64,000 bases of DNA. Origin: Cannabis sativa. Taxonomy: Eukaryota > Streptophyta > Magnoliopsida > Rosales > Cannabaceae. The DNA is taken from positions 49,920,406-49,984,405 of the forward strand of contig NC_083603.1 in assembly GCF_029168945.1 (NCBI RefSeq). The letters are read 5' to 3'. Shown here in pieces: positions 1 to 12,894 of this stretch; position 1 is the stretch's first letter; each line of letters opens with the position of its first letter. The notes beneath the pieces are model-generated. The model was not told where the DNA came from. It did not search any database and saw nothing but the letters and a program-made list of their open reading frames with translations. The translations under genes were made by a program, and so were the position numbers.

Positions 1-1105
1 TTTTGGCAGGGTTCCCCGGGCCTTTCATTTTCTCAATTTTTGCCATTTCGATGCCTCGGATGGGTGTTTCCCCATTTCTAGAGTTAGAATAACCCATTAA
101 GAGCATAGCAGAACCTAGGGTTTTGGTTTTGGATTTCCCGGGATTAGGGTTTTGAATTATGTAACTTACCCGGTTTCAAAATGTGATTAGGGCATCCATC
201 TAGCACGAGATTTCCGTTCAGGTCGGCCAGCACGTTTGAATTCAGAAAACAGGTAAGAACTGAATATAACGTGTGATATAAATATCTGGGTGTATGTATA
301 TGTATGATATATATATGCATGCTATGTGTATCCTTGTATGTGTTTGGGTGATATCATAGCGACACAACCATTGTGTCGGTTCAGCAGTACAGGCATCGTA
401 CTGGTTAAGAGTGTTATTCGCCCTGGAAAGTATGTTTTGGTACTATCATAGCGACACAACCATTGTGTCGGTTCAGCAAAGACAGCATCGTACTGGTTAA
501 GAGTGATATCATGGCCAATCATACTTTTGGATGTTATTGATGATATCATAGCGGCACGAACATAGTGCCGGTCCTACAAAGACGATTATAGTGTTAGTAG
601 GAGTGATATCATGATCAGTAGCACAAGCAGCTAGAACGTTCTTGCTCATCTGTTAAGCCCTGTAGATAGGTGTATGGGCGCCTATTTACAGGTCGGAATT
701 TATGTGATATGTTATATGCATTTCTTACTGAGTCTGTCGACTCACAGTTTCTACTTTCATGTGTAGGTAAAGGAAAGGCGAAGGCTGAACAGGAGTGAAC
801 CTGAGCTCGGGTGAGATTGTACATGTCAAAGCAGCGCGACCTGGAGTGTTCGGTCTCGGGACATCTGGGAATTTTTATTTTGGTAGTCGCTGTGCGACCT
901 GTAATAAATGTATATTTTGAAAAGTTAATTTTACAAAGTTTAAAATCGGGATCCCGGCACTTGTAAATATTTTATTATATTACAAAGTTAATATTTAATG
1001 CAAAAGTTTTAATTTGACACGTTTTTCGAGAAACTTCTTTGATTAGCAAAGATTGCACAATAATTGAAAAAGCACTGTAGCGTGCCTTAGCATTAGGGCG
1101 TTACA
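1..1105. mobile_element. Partial Ty3/Gypsy-like LTR (right end)
   Basis: The block ends abruptly in agggcgttaca at 1095-1105. Directly after it begins sequence collinear with the decayed Copia pol that is also found near 40850, so 1105/1106 is an insertion boundary. An LTR ending in gcgttaca, with AT-rich sequence before it and a short tandem repeat array inside, is common in plant Gypsy (Tekay/Del-type) elements; that lineage is inferred from the general look. No reading frame of substance is present. The left end lies outside the window, so target duplication and orientation cannot be tested. Confidence 0.5.
345..620. repeat. Three tandem units of about 92-100 bp
   Basis: Three successive units start with tatcatagcg at 352, 444 and 544. 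Each continues with a small inverted motif (cgacacaacc...ttgtgtcg, or cggcacgaac...gtgccg in unit 3) and ends near gttaagagtgatatcat or a variant. Spacing is 92 and then 100 bp. The third unit is the most diverged, but its hairpin arms have changed together (gacac/gtgtc to ggcac/gtgcc). The array lies inside the putative Gypsy LTR. The ORFs that cross it are by-products of the repeat. Confidence 0.75.
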
Positions 1106-3156
1106 GTTTCATAACCATTTTCTTTCAATGGATTTAAACTGTATGAGTTTAGTATTCTGTGACCAAAATCCACTTGCACTATTCTAAGAACTCTTTGATG
1201 TAACTAAACTTAAATCATCAAAAGATAAAACCACATATTTTATAAATCTATGGCATTTGTATCTTGTTCATAGTGGTTTTGACAAGATCATTCTCTGCAA
1301 AGAGTTAATATGCCTATATCCAATGAAATTAAGTTCATCTCATTGGCAGATGGATGTACATTCAGGGGTGGATATGAGTCTTCGTTGTATTCTTAAAACG
1401 ATCACTCTAGATTTTACCTTATGCAAAAGAAATTTGAAATGTTTGAAAATTTTCATGAATTTCTAGCAATGGAAAGTGGTTAAAGATCTTGCGAACTGAT
1501 AGGGGTGGAGAAAAAGTTAGAAGATATGCAGTTCAAAGATCATTCAAAGATCATTAATTTGATTTTGAATTATATCCAAACTTACCTCCCCAGAAATTCG
1601 AGTTGCATATTGATGATTAGTTACTAGTTGTTGCCTAAATCTTTATATGGTAATGAAATTTCAGAATGATGTAATGGTTGTATACTTAATGTAAATCATT
1701 ACTAGATTCATGGATGACCTAATCAAAATCTTAAGAAAAGCTAGAACTGCTAACCTTGGTTTGCATGTTTGTCAGCTATTCTAAGTGATTAGGGGTGGAG
1801 CATCCCATAGTCATTAGACAAGAAAGTGTTTGTTTAAACAAATACTACTTTTCTAAGAAAATGACTAAGTCTGACAATAAAGTAGCAAATAAAGGAGATA
1901 TTTTTTTCTTAATTCCAAAAGTGTTCCATCATCTTATTTTACAAGATGATCCCACTGCCTCTGTTGTCTTAACACAACTGAAGAGGTCTATACCATTTAG
2001 TTTTTCTTTGACATAGTTCACGGTACCTTGTCGTAGTGGGAGAGTTTCTAGGAACTCACCTTCTTATAACTTGGAAGACACTAGTGATTAAAATCCATTG
2101 TGAGTTTAAACAAGTAATGGATTGTCAAGATAAGAAACTAAGAAGAAAGCCAAGAGAACTACGGTTTGATCCATTCACATGGAGTAATCTAAAGTTTTCT
2201 AGTACAAGGACATGAAAGGAAATTTTCGTTCGTAAGTCTATTCAATGGACTTAACAAAACTTCCTATTCCTAGTATTGTAGGTTTGAGTTTATCAAAACC
2301 TATGGCTTGTGGTATACCTGGTAATTACTTACTCTAATGCATGCATGAGATGCTGATGCATTTTCTTTCCAATGGAAATCTATAGAAGCTTCACAACTTC
2401 TTAGACATAGATTTTATTTATCTAAGGAAAAGTTTCAACTATTCCAGAGAAGATAAAGCCATGAAAGAATTTCTTAAATCAACAGTGAGAGGTCTCAGAT
2501 ATGCTTTAGTATGCCTTAGACCAGACACATGCTGTTGAGTGGGAGTAGTGAGTAAGTATCAGATTAATCCAGGAAAGGAACATTGGAAGACAATCAAGTA
2601 AATTTTAAGATTAAGAAGAGGAACTATATGTTAGTCAATAAGAGTGGTTTTGAAACTCTTAGACTACACCACATCAGATTTCGAGACTTGCCTGTGTGCT
2701 AGAAAGTCTGCTGATGAGATGGTGATTACTTTGGGGGTGGAGTAGTGATTTTGGAGAAGTGTAAAAACCTATCTGAAATCTCTTAGTCTACCAGAAAGAG
2801 ACTGAATGTTAAAAGTTGCAGGAAAGATACTTATTCAGTCTAAGGAAAGTTCTATACATTTGTGGCAGTGTTCCAACTTGCCTTAACTACTAGGGTTACT
2901 TCCTGTATAACAAAAGAGTAGTTGCCCAAAAGTATAGAATCCAGTATCCCAAAAGAGTAGACATATAGAGAGGAATTTCACATTATCAAGGATTTTGTGA
3001 TTAAGGAAGAGTAATGGTGGAGAAGAGGTTGTGTTTAATTCAACCTGTCAGATCCCATTACGAGGAGTATACTACTATTACACTTGATTGGTATATCAAG
3101 GTGTTAGTGATTATTTGAAATGCACTTTTTGTTTTATATTAGTGCAAGTGGGAGTT
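1106..3156 (+). pseudogene. Decayed Copia pol (element D)
   Basis: No frame stays open, but in shifting frames the translation matches the intact pol at 45304-48717 in order. A GAG-pre-integrase piece (LWHL..VHSGFD) lies near 1248-1310, an integrase piece (LMQKKFEMFENFHEF, then LRTDRGGE) near 1420-1515, and a late RT/RNase H piece (RPD...INPGKEHW, then YTTSDFET) near 2515-2760. Nonsense codons include TGA 2536, TAA 2599, TAG 2743 and TGA 2746, and the same codons are in the copy at 40790-42847. The start of pol is missing because the Gypsy-like LTR abuts at 1105. A purine-rich tract (gtgcaagtgggag) ends just before the LTR at 3157. Confidence 0.8.
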
Positions 3157-5070
3157 TGTTGGGTTTTATGCCCTAAATAAAACTCATTTCATATAATCAG
3201 ATTTACTTATTAATAAAGATCAGAAATAACATTTTATGTTGCATGGTTCACATGATTTATTTCATGATTATATGTGTATATAATGTATGAATTTTTTTTA
3301 AGTCTAGAACATATGAGTTGGTTAAAGATTATAGTGTTGTCAGCACAGTGGAATATAATCTTTATTATATGTTCAAAAGTTGATTCCCTGATTTGTCAGA
3401 ACACTGGATTTAGACTGACATGGTATAATCAGCGATAGGTATTCTTACACCTTGGAAAAGTGTTATGTCCTTTCCAGGACATTGGCAAAGTTTATCAGTA
3501 TCGGATGTATGGAGTATACATCGGAATGGACCGATATTGAACTTTGAATTAGATTTTGAAACTAACCGTAAACATCTATTCAATTCAATATCATAAGTTG
3601 ATCCTAGATCACATGATCGAAATCCTGATATGGTTAGGCTCAATTTCAAGAGTATTATTCGTGTTCTTTGATTTGTTAGTTAAGCCTAGTTTTGTATCAA
3701 GGTAATACGTACATTTTGGGAACACGGTAATACAATTGAGTGGGGGAGCGCTAACATAAATATGGAATCTATAGCTTCTATTTGGCAAATAGAAGTAAAG
3801 GATGATTTCCTTCGAGCTTAACCAAACGAAGATAAATGGTGGAGATCTCATTTCACTTAGGTGAAATATCATTTATACAGGGTTAAGTGTTTTAAGGATA
3901 AAATACATTGTAGGGTGTTACGGTAATTTAATCCTGTACAGTGTAAATCATCTATATAGAGGATCATTGATCACATTAGGGTTATAACAATGGATAACTA
4001 ATGACGTGTCTATATCGTGGAACATATAGAGCGTTTCTATATGACTGAGAGTGCAATTCCAAGTTCTAAGTGTGGATTCAATGAGGAATTAATAAGTTAG
4101 GGAATTTACTTGGTAAATTCGGTTCGACTTATTGGAAGCTCGGTTATATAGACCCATGGTCCCCATACTAGTTGAGGCCATACTGCTTGTAAGACTCAGT
4201 TAATTGATTTTAATTAATCAATTATAATTCTAAAAGTTAGACTATGTCTACTTTATGAATTCTCACAGTTTAAGGATGAAATCGTAAATAAAAGGGTTTC
4301 TAGGTTTAATTATTAATTAAGAGACTTTGTATGTCTAATTAATAATTATTTTAAATGACAATATTATTTAATAATCTATTTTAGTTATTAAATAATTAGT
4401 TTTGGCATTTAAATGATTAGAATTGGAAAAATGGCATTTTTGGAGAAATTGAAATAAAATTGAGGAAACTGCAAAATCCAAGTGAGGCCCATTTTCCCTC
4501 TATGGCCGAGCACTCCTTTGTGTTTCCCAATTATTATTTTTATTTTTTAATTGCCATGTAATTGCTAATCAAAGCCTAGCTATAATAGGAAAGTGGTGGA
4601 TCACACTAAATAAGGCAGTTAATTGATTACACAGTAATTAAGGAAACTGTTTTATTTGGAAAGTTGTGCTCTCCCTTCTCCCTATATAAAGCAACCTTTG
4701 TGTCTCTTCTCTTGCATGCTATCAGCCACGAAATTGAGAGAGAAAAATAGAGAGAAATTTCGAAATCCTTGTGAGATGAGTAGTGCCCACACACATCAAG
4801 TGGTATCTCAATCATAGTATGGAAGACTATGGAATTTCTGCATCAAAGAAGGAGAAAAGAAGATCCAGGTTCAGATCTTGGTGATGCTCGCTACGTAAAG
4901 GAATCAAGGGCTAGAGATCTGAACGGAAGGAGTCATAATATTCCGCTGCACCCACTGTAAGGTTTTCTAACTTTATATGTGTTTATTTTCATTGTTTTAG
5001 AATTCATATTAGGTTGTTAATCCAACATACTTGTTAGTAAATCTAGATCCTCGTAAAATAATTTCCAACA
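3157..5070 (+). repeat. 3' LTR of Copia element D
   Basis: Starts TGTTGGGTTTTATGCCC directly after a polypurine tract and ends in ATTTCCAACA, so it has the TG...CA ends and short inverted termini of an LTR. Length is 1914 bp. It is collinear with the LTR at 23974-25850 and with 42848-43390 plus 62753-64000, and more distantly with the minus-strand LTRs at 5286, 43391 and 60869. No left partner LTR is in the window because the 5' part of D is cut off by the Gypsy-like LTR. The short ORFs inside it are not genes. Confidence 0.88.
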
Positions 5071-5285
5071 GATCTGACTTTTGCATTGAATCTGTCTTCA
5101 TATAAAATGGGGAAATAGGTCATTTTAGAGGAAAAACAACAAGTTGGTGCATAAATAAAAGGGCCTAGCGCCCAGGTTGACACTTGGGGCTAGGCCACAA
5201 AAAATGGAGTTTTCCTAGAATTCTTCCGAGCATCAAGCGAAACTTCCAAAGGGGTAGAATGGGGACCCAGTGCCCTGGTTGACAT
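5071..5285 (-). repeat. Diverged repeat block 1, left part
   Basis: Read on the minus strand, this piece is collinear with about 22975-23235 of block 2: the landmarks caactccattttttgtggcc-like, cctctaaaatgacctatt-like and tgaagacagattcaatgcaa occur in the same order. It contains the recurring motif (gcgcccaggttgacac and ccctggttgacat). The solo LTR at 5286 separates it from its continuation at 7158. It is bounded on the left by the D LTR. No coding potential was seen. Confidence 0.65.
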
Positions 5286-7157
5286 TGTTGGAATTATTTT
5301 ACCAGGATCTAGATTTACTAACAAGTATGTTTTTAACATCCTAAACATGAACTTCGAAAACGATATGAAATAAACACATACAAAGTTTCAGAAACCTTAC
5401 AGTGGGTGCAGTGGAATTATAATGGCTCCTTCCGCTCAGATCTCTAACCTTTGTATCCTTTCTGTAGCAGAATATCACCAAGATCTGAGCCCGGATCTCT
5501 TTCTCTTGAATTTGGATTCTTCACAGCCTTACACACTATGATTGAGTACCACTTGATGTGTGTGGGCACTTACTCTAATCACTCTAGGGTTTCGATTTTG
5601 AAGAGAGGAAGAGAGAGAGAGGGTTTCAAATTAGGTAGAGAGAAGGTGGCTCAAAATTTTACTGAAGGAATGAGTTTGCATCATCTTTTCCTTTGAAGCC
5701 ATCACTATCTATTTATAGGAAACCACCTAGGGTTAGGTTAGATTTATTTGACATTAAAATAATGAAAATATGGTAAATTGCTTCCCAAGTGGCCGGCCAT
5801 GGATAGTGAGCTCCACTTTACAATTTTGTCATTTTTCTAATTTTTCATCTTATTTTCTCAAAAATGCCATTTTTCCAATTTAACCACTTAAATGCCACAT
5901 CTAATTATTTAATAATTAAAATTAATTATTAAATAAAATTTCCATTGAATATATTTATTAATTAGACTTAATAAAGTCTCTTAATTAACGAATAAACCTT
6001 AGAATCTCTTTTCTTCACAATTAAGCCCTAGCTTAGTGAAAATTCATAAACTAGACATAGTCTAAATTTAGAATTATAATTGATTAATTAAAATCAATTA
6101 ACTGAGTCTTACAAGCAGTATTGTCTCAACTAGTATGGGGACCATAGGCCTATATATCCGAGCTTCCAATAAGCAGATCTAGAATTTACCAAGTAAATCC
6201 ATTAACTTATTAATTCCTCATTGCATCCACCATAGAACTTGGAATTGCACTCTCAGTTATATAGAGCGCTCTATATGTTCCACGATATAGATACGCTATT
6301 AATTATCCATTGTTATAATCTCAATAATCTATGATCCTCTATAGATGATTTATATTGCATAGGGATTAATTTACCGTTACACCCTTCAATGTATTTTATC
6401 CTTAAAACACTTAGCCACCTATAAATGATATTTCAGTGAACTAACATAATCACTGAAATGTGTACTCAACCATTTATCTCTGTTTAGCCAAGCTCGAAGG
6501 AAATCATCATTTCACTTCTATGTCCAGATAGAAGCTATAGATTCCATATCTATGACTAGCGCTCCCACTCAATTGCACTACCATGTTCCCAAAATTTACG
6601 TATCACCCTGACCCAAAAGTAGGCTTAACTAACAAATCAAAGAACATGAATAATACTCTTGAGATCGAACCTAACCATGTCAGGATTAAGATCATTTGAT
6701 CTAGGATCAACTAGGTGATATTGAATTGAATAGATATTATGGTAAATTTATCATATCTAATTCAAGTTCAATATAAGTCCCTTCAAATGCATACTCCATG
6801 CATCTAACCCAAGCTTTACTTTAACCAATGCCCTGGAAAGGACATAGCACTTATCCAAGGTGCAAGTAAACTATGTTGTAGATTATCATATCAGTTAAAC
6901 CCTGTGTACTGATAAATCTAGGGATACATTTAATCACATAATCTTGTTTACTTTCGACTATGCTGACGATACAATAAGCAGGAATATCAATGTGATAAGG
7001 GTCTAGATGAATTTATAAATCAAATAAATATATAAATGATAACATGAACCAAATGACACACTAAATAAGTGATGAAAGTACTTCTATCTCTTTATTGATA
7101 ATTGAATGATAAAGATTACATTGAAATAGAGTTTTATTTAGGGCACAAAGCCCAACA
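5286..7157 (-). mobile_element. Solo Copia LTR with target duplication
   Basis: A single LTR of 1872 bp reads TGTTGGAATT...GCCCAACA on the plus strand, which is minus orientation for the family. It is flanked on both sides by the perfect 5-bp direct repeat gacat (5281-5285 and 7158-7162). No internal domain and no second LTR are present, so this is a solo LTR left after LTR-LTR recombination. It is related to the other Copia LTRs in the window but is a separate insertion. Together with the plus-oriented D LTR ending at 5070 it forms a large imperfect inverted pair with a 215-bp spacer. Confidence 0.93.
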
Positions 7158-8125
7158 GACATATGGGACTAGGCCCTACACCTAGGTTGACATTTTGTCA
7201 ACTTGGGTTGCTTCCAATTCAGATCAACAAAAAGTGCTCTAGGCATCTTATTTGTCATCACAAATAACAAAGAATCAAGTAAACTCAGAGAGAAAACCAC
7301 AAACATGAGTCCCTAGAAACAGGGCCAGCGCCTACGTTGACCTAGTGCTGGGCCCAGCACCCAAGTTAAAAATCAACCTGGGATGCTACCTTCAATTGCT
7401 TAACTGCCAAATATGATCCAACCATTGAATCTGGCATGGTCAAACTTAGGGGGACACACCCCATTCTAAGTTTAGAAGCCTTGGAAGCTTTGAAAGTATC
7501 AAAAATAGAATCATGGGAGCTTAGTTTTAAGGCCCTAGCGCCCAGGTCAACATTTGGTCTGGTTCTCTGGGTTTTGCTTATCCGAATCTGATGCAATTTT
7601 CACCATCCGTCAAGTTTTTCACAAGTGCAATGATCCATGAAGTCAGATTAGCTAAATTCACAACTTAATTTTGGCTCATTTGAAAGCCGAAAGTTTCGAG
7701 TCTTCTGTTTCTACAAAATAGCAATATCACCGAGAAGGAGTGACCAACTTCACCAAAACATATAAAAGGACTAAGAGGTGTCAAACCATCACTTAGGCAT
7801 CTCAAAGGACTTCCCTTGGACATTTCTACACCTTTACAACGTCCATGTTAATGTCAGATGTTAACCTGGGCACTGGAATGTCAACCTAGGGGGTGCTAAA
7901 ACCTTAACTACCTTTAGTAAAATGACCATAACTCATTCAGTCTTCATTTAATGCGATTCAACTTGCGTTTTGAAGCTATTTAAGCCCTCTATGATGTCAT
8001 GTCTCATACATCAGGAAAAATTCTGAAGCTATCATTGCCAAAATTCACCCCTAAGGGAGTTCCAAAAATAAGCTTCGAGTATCTCGTAGTGGGACCTGCT
8101 AGACACCGAAAATTAAATATCTTTA
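7158..8125 (-). repeat. Diverged repeat block 1, right part
   Basis: Continuation of block 1 beyond the solo LTR. The motif gttgac/gtcaac next to cctggg or gggcccagc recurs near 7181, 7335, 7541 and 7866-7885. On the minus strand, 7240-7470 matches about 22690-22950 of block 2 closely; shared landmarks are tttctagggact, tgtttgtggttttctc, gagcaattgaaggcagc-like and gggcccagcac. The 76-aa minus ORF at 7366-7596 runs across these motifs and is not taken as a gene. The block may be the tandem-repeat zone of a large Gypsy element, which is an inference. Confidence 0.6.
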
Positions 8126-8129
8126 CCAG

Positions 8130-8290
8130 AAGCTATTTTTACCATTAGATCATCATCAACGATGGAAAAAGATTTATTTGTGTTTTTATCTCCTATTTTT
8201 GTGGGTCTCCTTCACCTATAAAAGGAGATTTCCCATAGTTTATTTTTCACATTCACAAAACTATCCACAAGGTGAGAGCATCTCTCTCTA

Positions 8291-8325
<35 letters not shown>

Positions 8326-8751
8326 GAGTTTGGAGTTTCTAATACTTAGCCTACTGCAGTAATCATCATCTCGTGAGAAATAAAAACTCGAAGTAGACGT
8401 AGCCCCATTACTATCGCGACATAGGGGTAAACTACTATAAATTTTGTGTGCCTCTCTTATTAATTACTTGACAACTTATTCATTCTCATCAATCTAGCGA
8501 GTAGATGTTGACACAGTATTCTTTGTTCTCAAGTCAATACAATCTAAGGGGAGTATGCTATTACCGAACTAAAGGGGCCAAACCTTTTTAAAATCTTGTG
8601 TTCTTTATTGCTTACTGATTTTGCTCTGTCTTAATTACATTTTTTATTATTAATTAACTCACTGTCGTTGGCTAAAAGCGAGGTCAAAGTAGGTACCTGG
8701 CCGTTAAGTGTGTAGTCATTATCTACGTGTCATTTTCTTATTGGTATATTA
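8130..8751 (+). other. LTR-like or promoter-like remnant with (CT)n
   Basis: A TATA-like box (cctataaaagga, about 8216) is followed by a (CT)n tract at about 8281-8324, then by mixed sequence with gtagccccattac...gacataggggtaaac and actataaattttgtgtgcct. The latter resembles the downstream part of Tat/Ogre-type Gypsy LTRs as I recall them. No second copy, polypurine tract or primer site was found, so the assignment is weak. The piece stops at the insertion of the non-coding LTR element at 8752. Confidence 0.3.
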
Positions 8752-9546
8752 TGTTAGAGATTTTATAACAATGGAAGAAAATCAAGATTTATTACAACTC
8801 TATTGTAAAATAATACAAGGACTAAAATAAGAGATTGATTAAATATATGTTACAATACATATATATATACACTATATATATTACATATATATATATGAAA
8901 TGTAGAAGAGAAGATTACAACACATGTAATATAATATATGTATATATATAACAAGAGAATAATATATATATATAAACACTCACTCACAACCTTGAGTGTA
9001 GATTAGTGGGGATCACCATGACTTGAACAAGGTATTACACCTTTGTCCAAAAGCTTATTTCCCCCTATCTCTAAGCACTAAGGGAACTCTCTAGAAAATA
9101 GCTTTGGGAATTATCAAGCCTTTTAGGGTTTTCTAGCAAAGTGCTTTCTTGATAGAAAACTTCATCTCACTCAAATGAGCACCAAAGACGTCCTTTTATA
9201 ATGTATAGGTGATCACTTAGAATTCAAAATACACAACACTTATTTCTCTCATATAAATGAGTATTAATATAGTTTGTAACAACTATATTTCATACCATTT
9301 GAATCCTATCATCAAATTGTGTAACAACCCTTTTATTACACTAATAATGTGTGATCAACACATGAGTTACAAGTGACAACAAATTGTAACTCCTCTTCAA
9401 GTAACAACATGTAGGTTACAAAAGTGTAGGTTATAAAATCATAGGTTACACATTTATTTACCATACACTTAATATATATTATTCACATAATATTATATAT
9501 TACCACATTTTAATCTACATATTATTATATTAAAAATAATATAACA
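8752..9546 (-). repeat. LTR of element E (left, 3' LTR by orientation)
   Basis: 795 bp, direct repeat of 12099-12889. Contains TA-rich runs near 8860-8970. A plausible polypurine tract (minus strand agtgggggat) lies just inside at 9547-9557. Confidence 0.9.
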
Positions 9547-12098
9547 ATCCCCCACTAGATTAAAATGTGTGACACACTTGTAACACACTTGTAACATTTA
9601 TTTAATCAATCAAAATATTATATCAAAATATAACATTCCCCCACTTTGATTGACTAAATACACACTTTTAAGAAGTCTTGCTTAGGTGCATTAGATAAAA
9701 TGTCTTTCGACTTGAATTTTATTTTAGTGTAATTACCACAAAGTTTGATGAAATTTTGGTTGCCGTAGCATTGAACCATTATTCCTTTAATACAAACCGG
9801 TGATAACACACACACCCTCGCTAATGCTCACTTGAGACCGCATGTCTCGCTCTTGCACCGTTAATGGCCATGTGCAAAATTCCAATTCATGGACTCTCTA
9901 GAGAATAACTCCCAATTCTCATAAGAGGCGGCACCACCTCTAGTCCATATAGGTGGAGTTTTAGTGTCTCATCACTCTTTAGACACTTCTTAAGCTTAAG
10001 TGAGTTTTCTTAAGATTAAGCTCCATTAAAAAACCTTTCGATTTTAACCCTCAATTTTCACAACATGTACTCATTCATAGGTGGGACAATTGAGTACCAT
10101 ATTCACTCTATTGACTTGTTATTACCTATTGAACTTAAGACTAGATGTTTACTAGTGTTAAGATAGGTTACCATCAATGAGAGAAACACTAAGGGAGTTT
10201 AGGTCCCATCCCTCGAAAATTCATGCTTTAATCTTGTACGGAGATTAAGCGATTTGTTATAACCTCTCACTATTGATTCCATGTGAATCATGCATGCCAA
10301 AATATAGTGTTCACTTTGTGACCACTTTTCTCCTTAAGTACTTAAGCTTTGAAAATTCAATCATAAAAGATTAATTTTCACACAACTCAAATTCTCAATA
10401 ATTTTGATACCAAGCATATCAAAAATACACCAATTTAGACACCAAACATGTCTAAATTCTCATATTTTATTTTTAGACACCAAGTATGTCTAAACTTTCT
10501 CATATTAGAGTATACACCCCCACACTTTCACATTTCATTATCAAGACAATATCTTGATTTTAAAATATAGAAGACCACTTTGTCTCTATAACTCTTTTAA
10601 TTAATTTCCTTCTTGAAATTATTTTCACTTAACTTTGACATCAAAATATGTCAAAATTTTACATATACACATAGCCAAATTAGATTTAGAATTTGAATTC
10701 AAAATCAAATAAATTAATCAATACTGTCTCAACACATTTTGATTAAATTTGTGGCTCACCCCCACATTTTACCATAAAGTGTATATAAAATATCACTTTT
10801 GTGTATTTTCCTCTTCAAATGACTCTTTAAGGCCACTTTAAAAATACCATTTGACATTTTTAGTTTTCTCAACAAAACTAAAATATCAAACTCACATTAC
10901 TACTCATAAAATAATGTGATTATTTTACTCATAATTTATGGTTATCTCCTTATTGAAATTAGCCCAAAATTATACCAAAGTTAACAAAATTCTCAACAAT
11001 TTTGTTCAAAACTTTGATCATTTAAGATTCAAAATTGCTTCTCCAATTTTGTTATCTTTTCACTATTTTTGAATCCACATTGATTCATTTACTTTTGAGT
11101 CCAAAATTGCTCTTCCAATTTATGGCTCATTTCACAAGTTTGGATTCACTTTTAATCCATTTGTTCTTGCTTATGACAATGCAAGTCCAATAAAAGTGTA
11201 ACTCTTATAGTCTACTTTTTCTTATCTCAAATATGAGATGCTTATCTCTTATAACCCAATAAAAGATGTAACTTCTCAAAAGCCATCTTTTATTATCTCA
11301 TAAAGTGAGATGTTCACTACCAAATTGAAAAAGAATTTAAAATATTCTTTATTCACAAAATAGATAATAATAATTTCCACATCAATAGCAATAAACAATA
11401 TTATACTATTACTATCAACATTATTATCATACTATATAACTCATACATTAATATAATATGTATGTTACTAATCAACATCTTATATGTAACATACACATGA
11501 GATCAATATTAAATTCACAATATATATGTTACATATCTCATATATATATAGCATATATACTATAATATACATATATATCATATACACATAATATATACAT
11601 TAATTACACAACTATATATGTTACATACCTCACACATATATAACATATATATACACATTAATATACATGATATATATTATATACACATATATAACATATA
11701 TTATGTATGCATGTCTCATATAAATACATAAAAATAATTATTTCTACATATTTAATCTCACTAATATATATTATATCACATGCTCTACATATATATAATA
11801 TATATTACTCATATATATACATGTTATATATTATATATCTCACATATATACATATAATAACATATAAAATTCAAATATCATATTATATATCACTATATAT
11901 ATTAATATGATATAAACACATGATCATGTATATGTCACATATATATAAGTCATATATATTACTATCATATAAAATAGTAAATCACATTATATATCACCAT
12001 GCTCATCCATGAATAGTTTACACACAAAATCTCTTATCCTTGTATTCTCTCAATCTTGATTTATCACCTCTTCCATTGAAAAGGAATAAGCTTTTGAT
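9547..12098. other. Internal region of element E, non-coding
   Basis: Holds 2.5 kb without any ORF above about 67 aa. Stretches near 10300-11300 repeat short phrases such as gacaccaa(g/a)catgtctaaa and ttcaaaattgcttctccaatttt in variant forms. Bases 11500-11990 are a TA-rich simple-sequence zone, and the 67-aa plus ORF at 11707-11910 is low-complexity I/Y/L sequence from it. No capsid, protease, RT or integrase motif was seen on either strand. Confidence 0.75.
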
Positions 12099-12889
12099 TG
12101 TTAGAGATTTTATAACAATGGAAGAAAATCAAGATTTATTACAACTCTATTGTAAAATAATACAAGGACTAAAATAAGAGATTGATTAAATATATGTTAC
12201 AATACATATATATACACTATATATATTACATATATATATATGAAATGTAGAAGAGAAGATTACAACACATGTAATATAATATATGTATATATATAACAAG
12301 AGAATAATATATATATAAACACTCACTCACAACCTTGAGTGTAGATTAGTGGGGATCACCATGACTTGAACAAGGTATTACACCTTTGTCCAAAAGCTTA
12401 TTTCCCCCTATCTCTAAGCACTAAGGGAACTCTCTAGGAAATAGCTTTGGGAATTATCAAGCCTTTTAGGGTTTTCTAGCAAAGTGCTTTCTTGATAGAA
12501 AACTTCATCTCACTCAAATGAGCACCAAAGACGTCCTTTTATAATGTATAGGTGATCACTTAGAATTCAAAATACACAACACTTATTTCTCTCATATAAA
12601 TGAGTATTAATATAGTTTGTAACAACTATATTTCATACCATTTGAATCCTATCATCAAATTGTGTAACAACCCTTTTATTACACTAATAATGTGTGATCA
12701 ACACATGAGTTACAAGTGACAACAAATTGTAACTCCTCTTCAAGTAACAACATGTAGGTTACAAAAGTGTAGGTTATAAAATCATAGGTTACACATTTAT
12801 TTACCATACACTTAATATATATTATTCACATAATATTATATATTACCACATTTTAATCTACATATTATTATATTAAAAATAATATAACA
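12099..12889 (-). repeat. LTR of element E (right, 5' LTR by orientation)
   Basis: 791 bp, near-identical to 8752-9546. Differences seen are ctctctaggaaatag against ctctctagaaaatag, and two 2-bp losses in TA runs. Confidence 0.9.
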
Positions 12890-12894
12890 TATTA

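Larger units (their letters stand above)
8752..12889 (-). mobile_element. Non-autonomous LTR retrotransposon E (LARD-like)
   Basis: Two direct repeats of 795 and 791 bp (8752-9546 and 12099-12889), each TGTTAGAGATTT...ATATAACA, enclose 2552 bp. A perfect 5-bp target duplication tatta lies at 8747-8751 and 12890-12894. The internal part has no gag, pol or other credible ORF and is AT-rich with TA-rich stretches. On the minus strand, agtgggggat abuts the LTR at 9547, a typical polypurine tract, which sets minus orientation; the expected tRNA-Met primer site is at best a degenerate atcaaaagctt beside 12098. The two LTRs differ by one base I can see plus two 2-bp microsatellite indels, so insertion is very recent. 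It must have used proteins from another element. Confidence 0.9.

Noticed and set aside
7366..7596. 76-aa minus ORF similar to sequence in block 2
   Set aside because: Similarity to the other block is at DNA level across the repeat, and the corresponding frame in block 2 is interrupted.
11707..11910. 67-aa ORF rich in I, Y and L
   Set aside because: Translation of TA-rich simple sequence within the non-coding element E.
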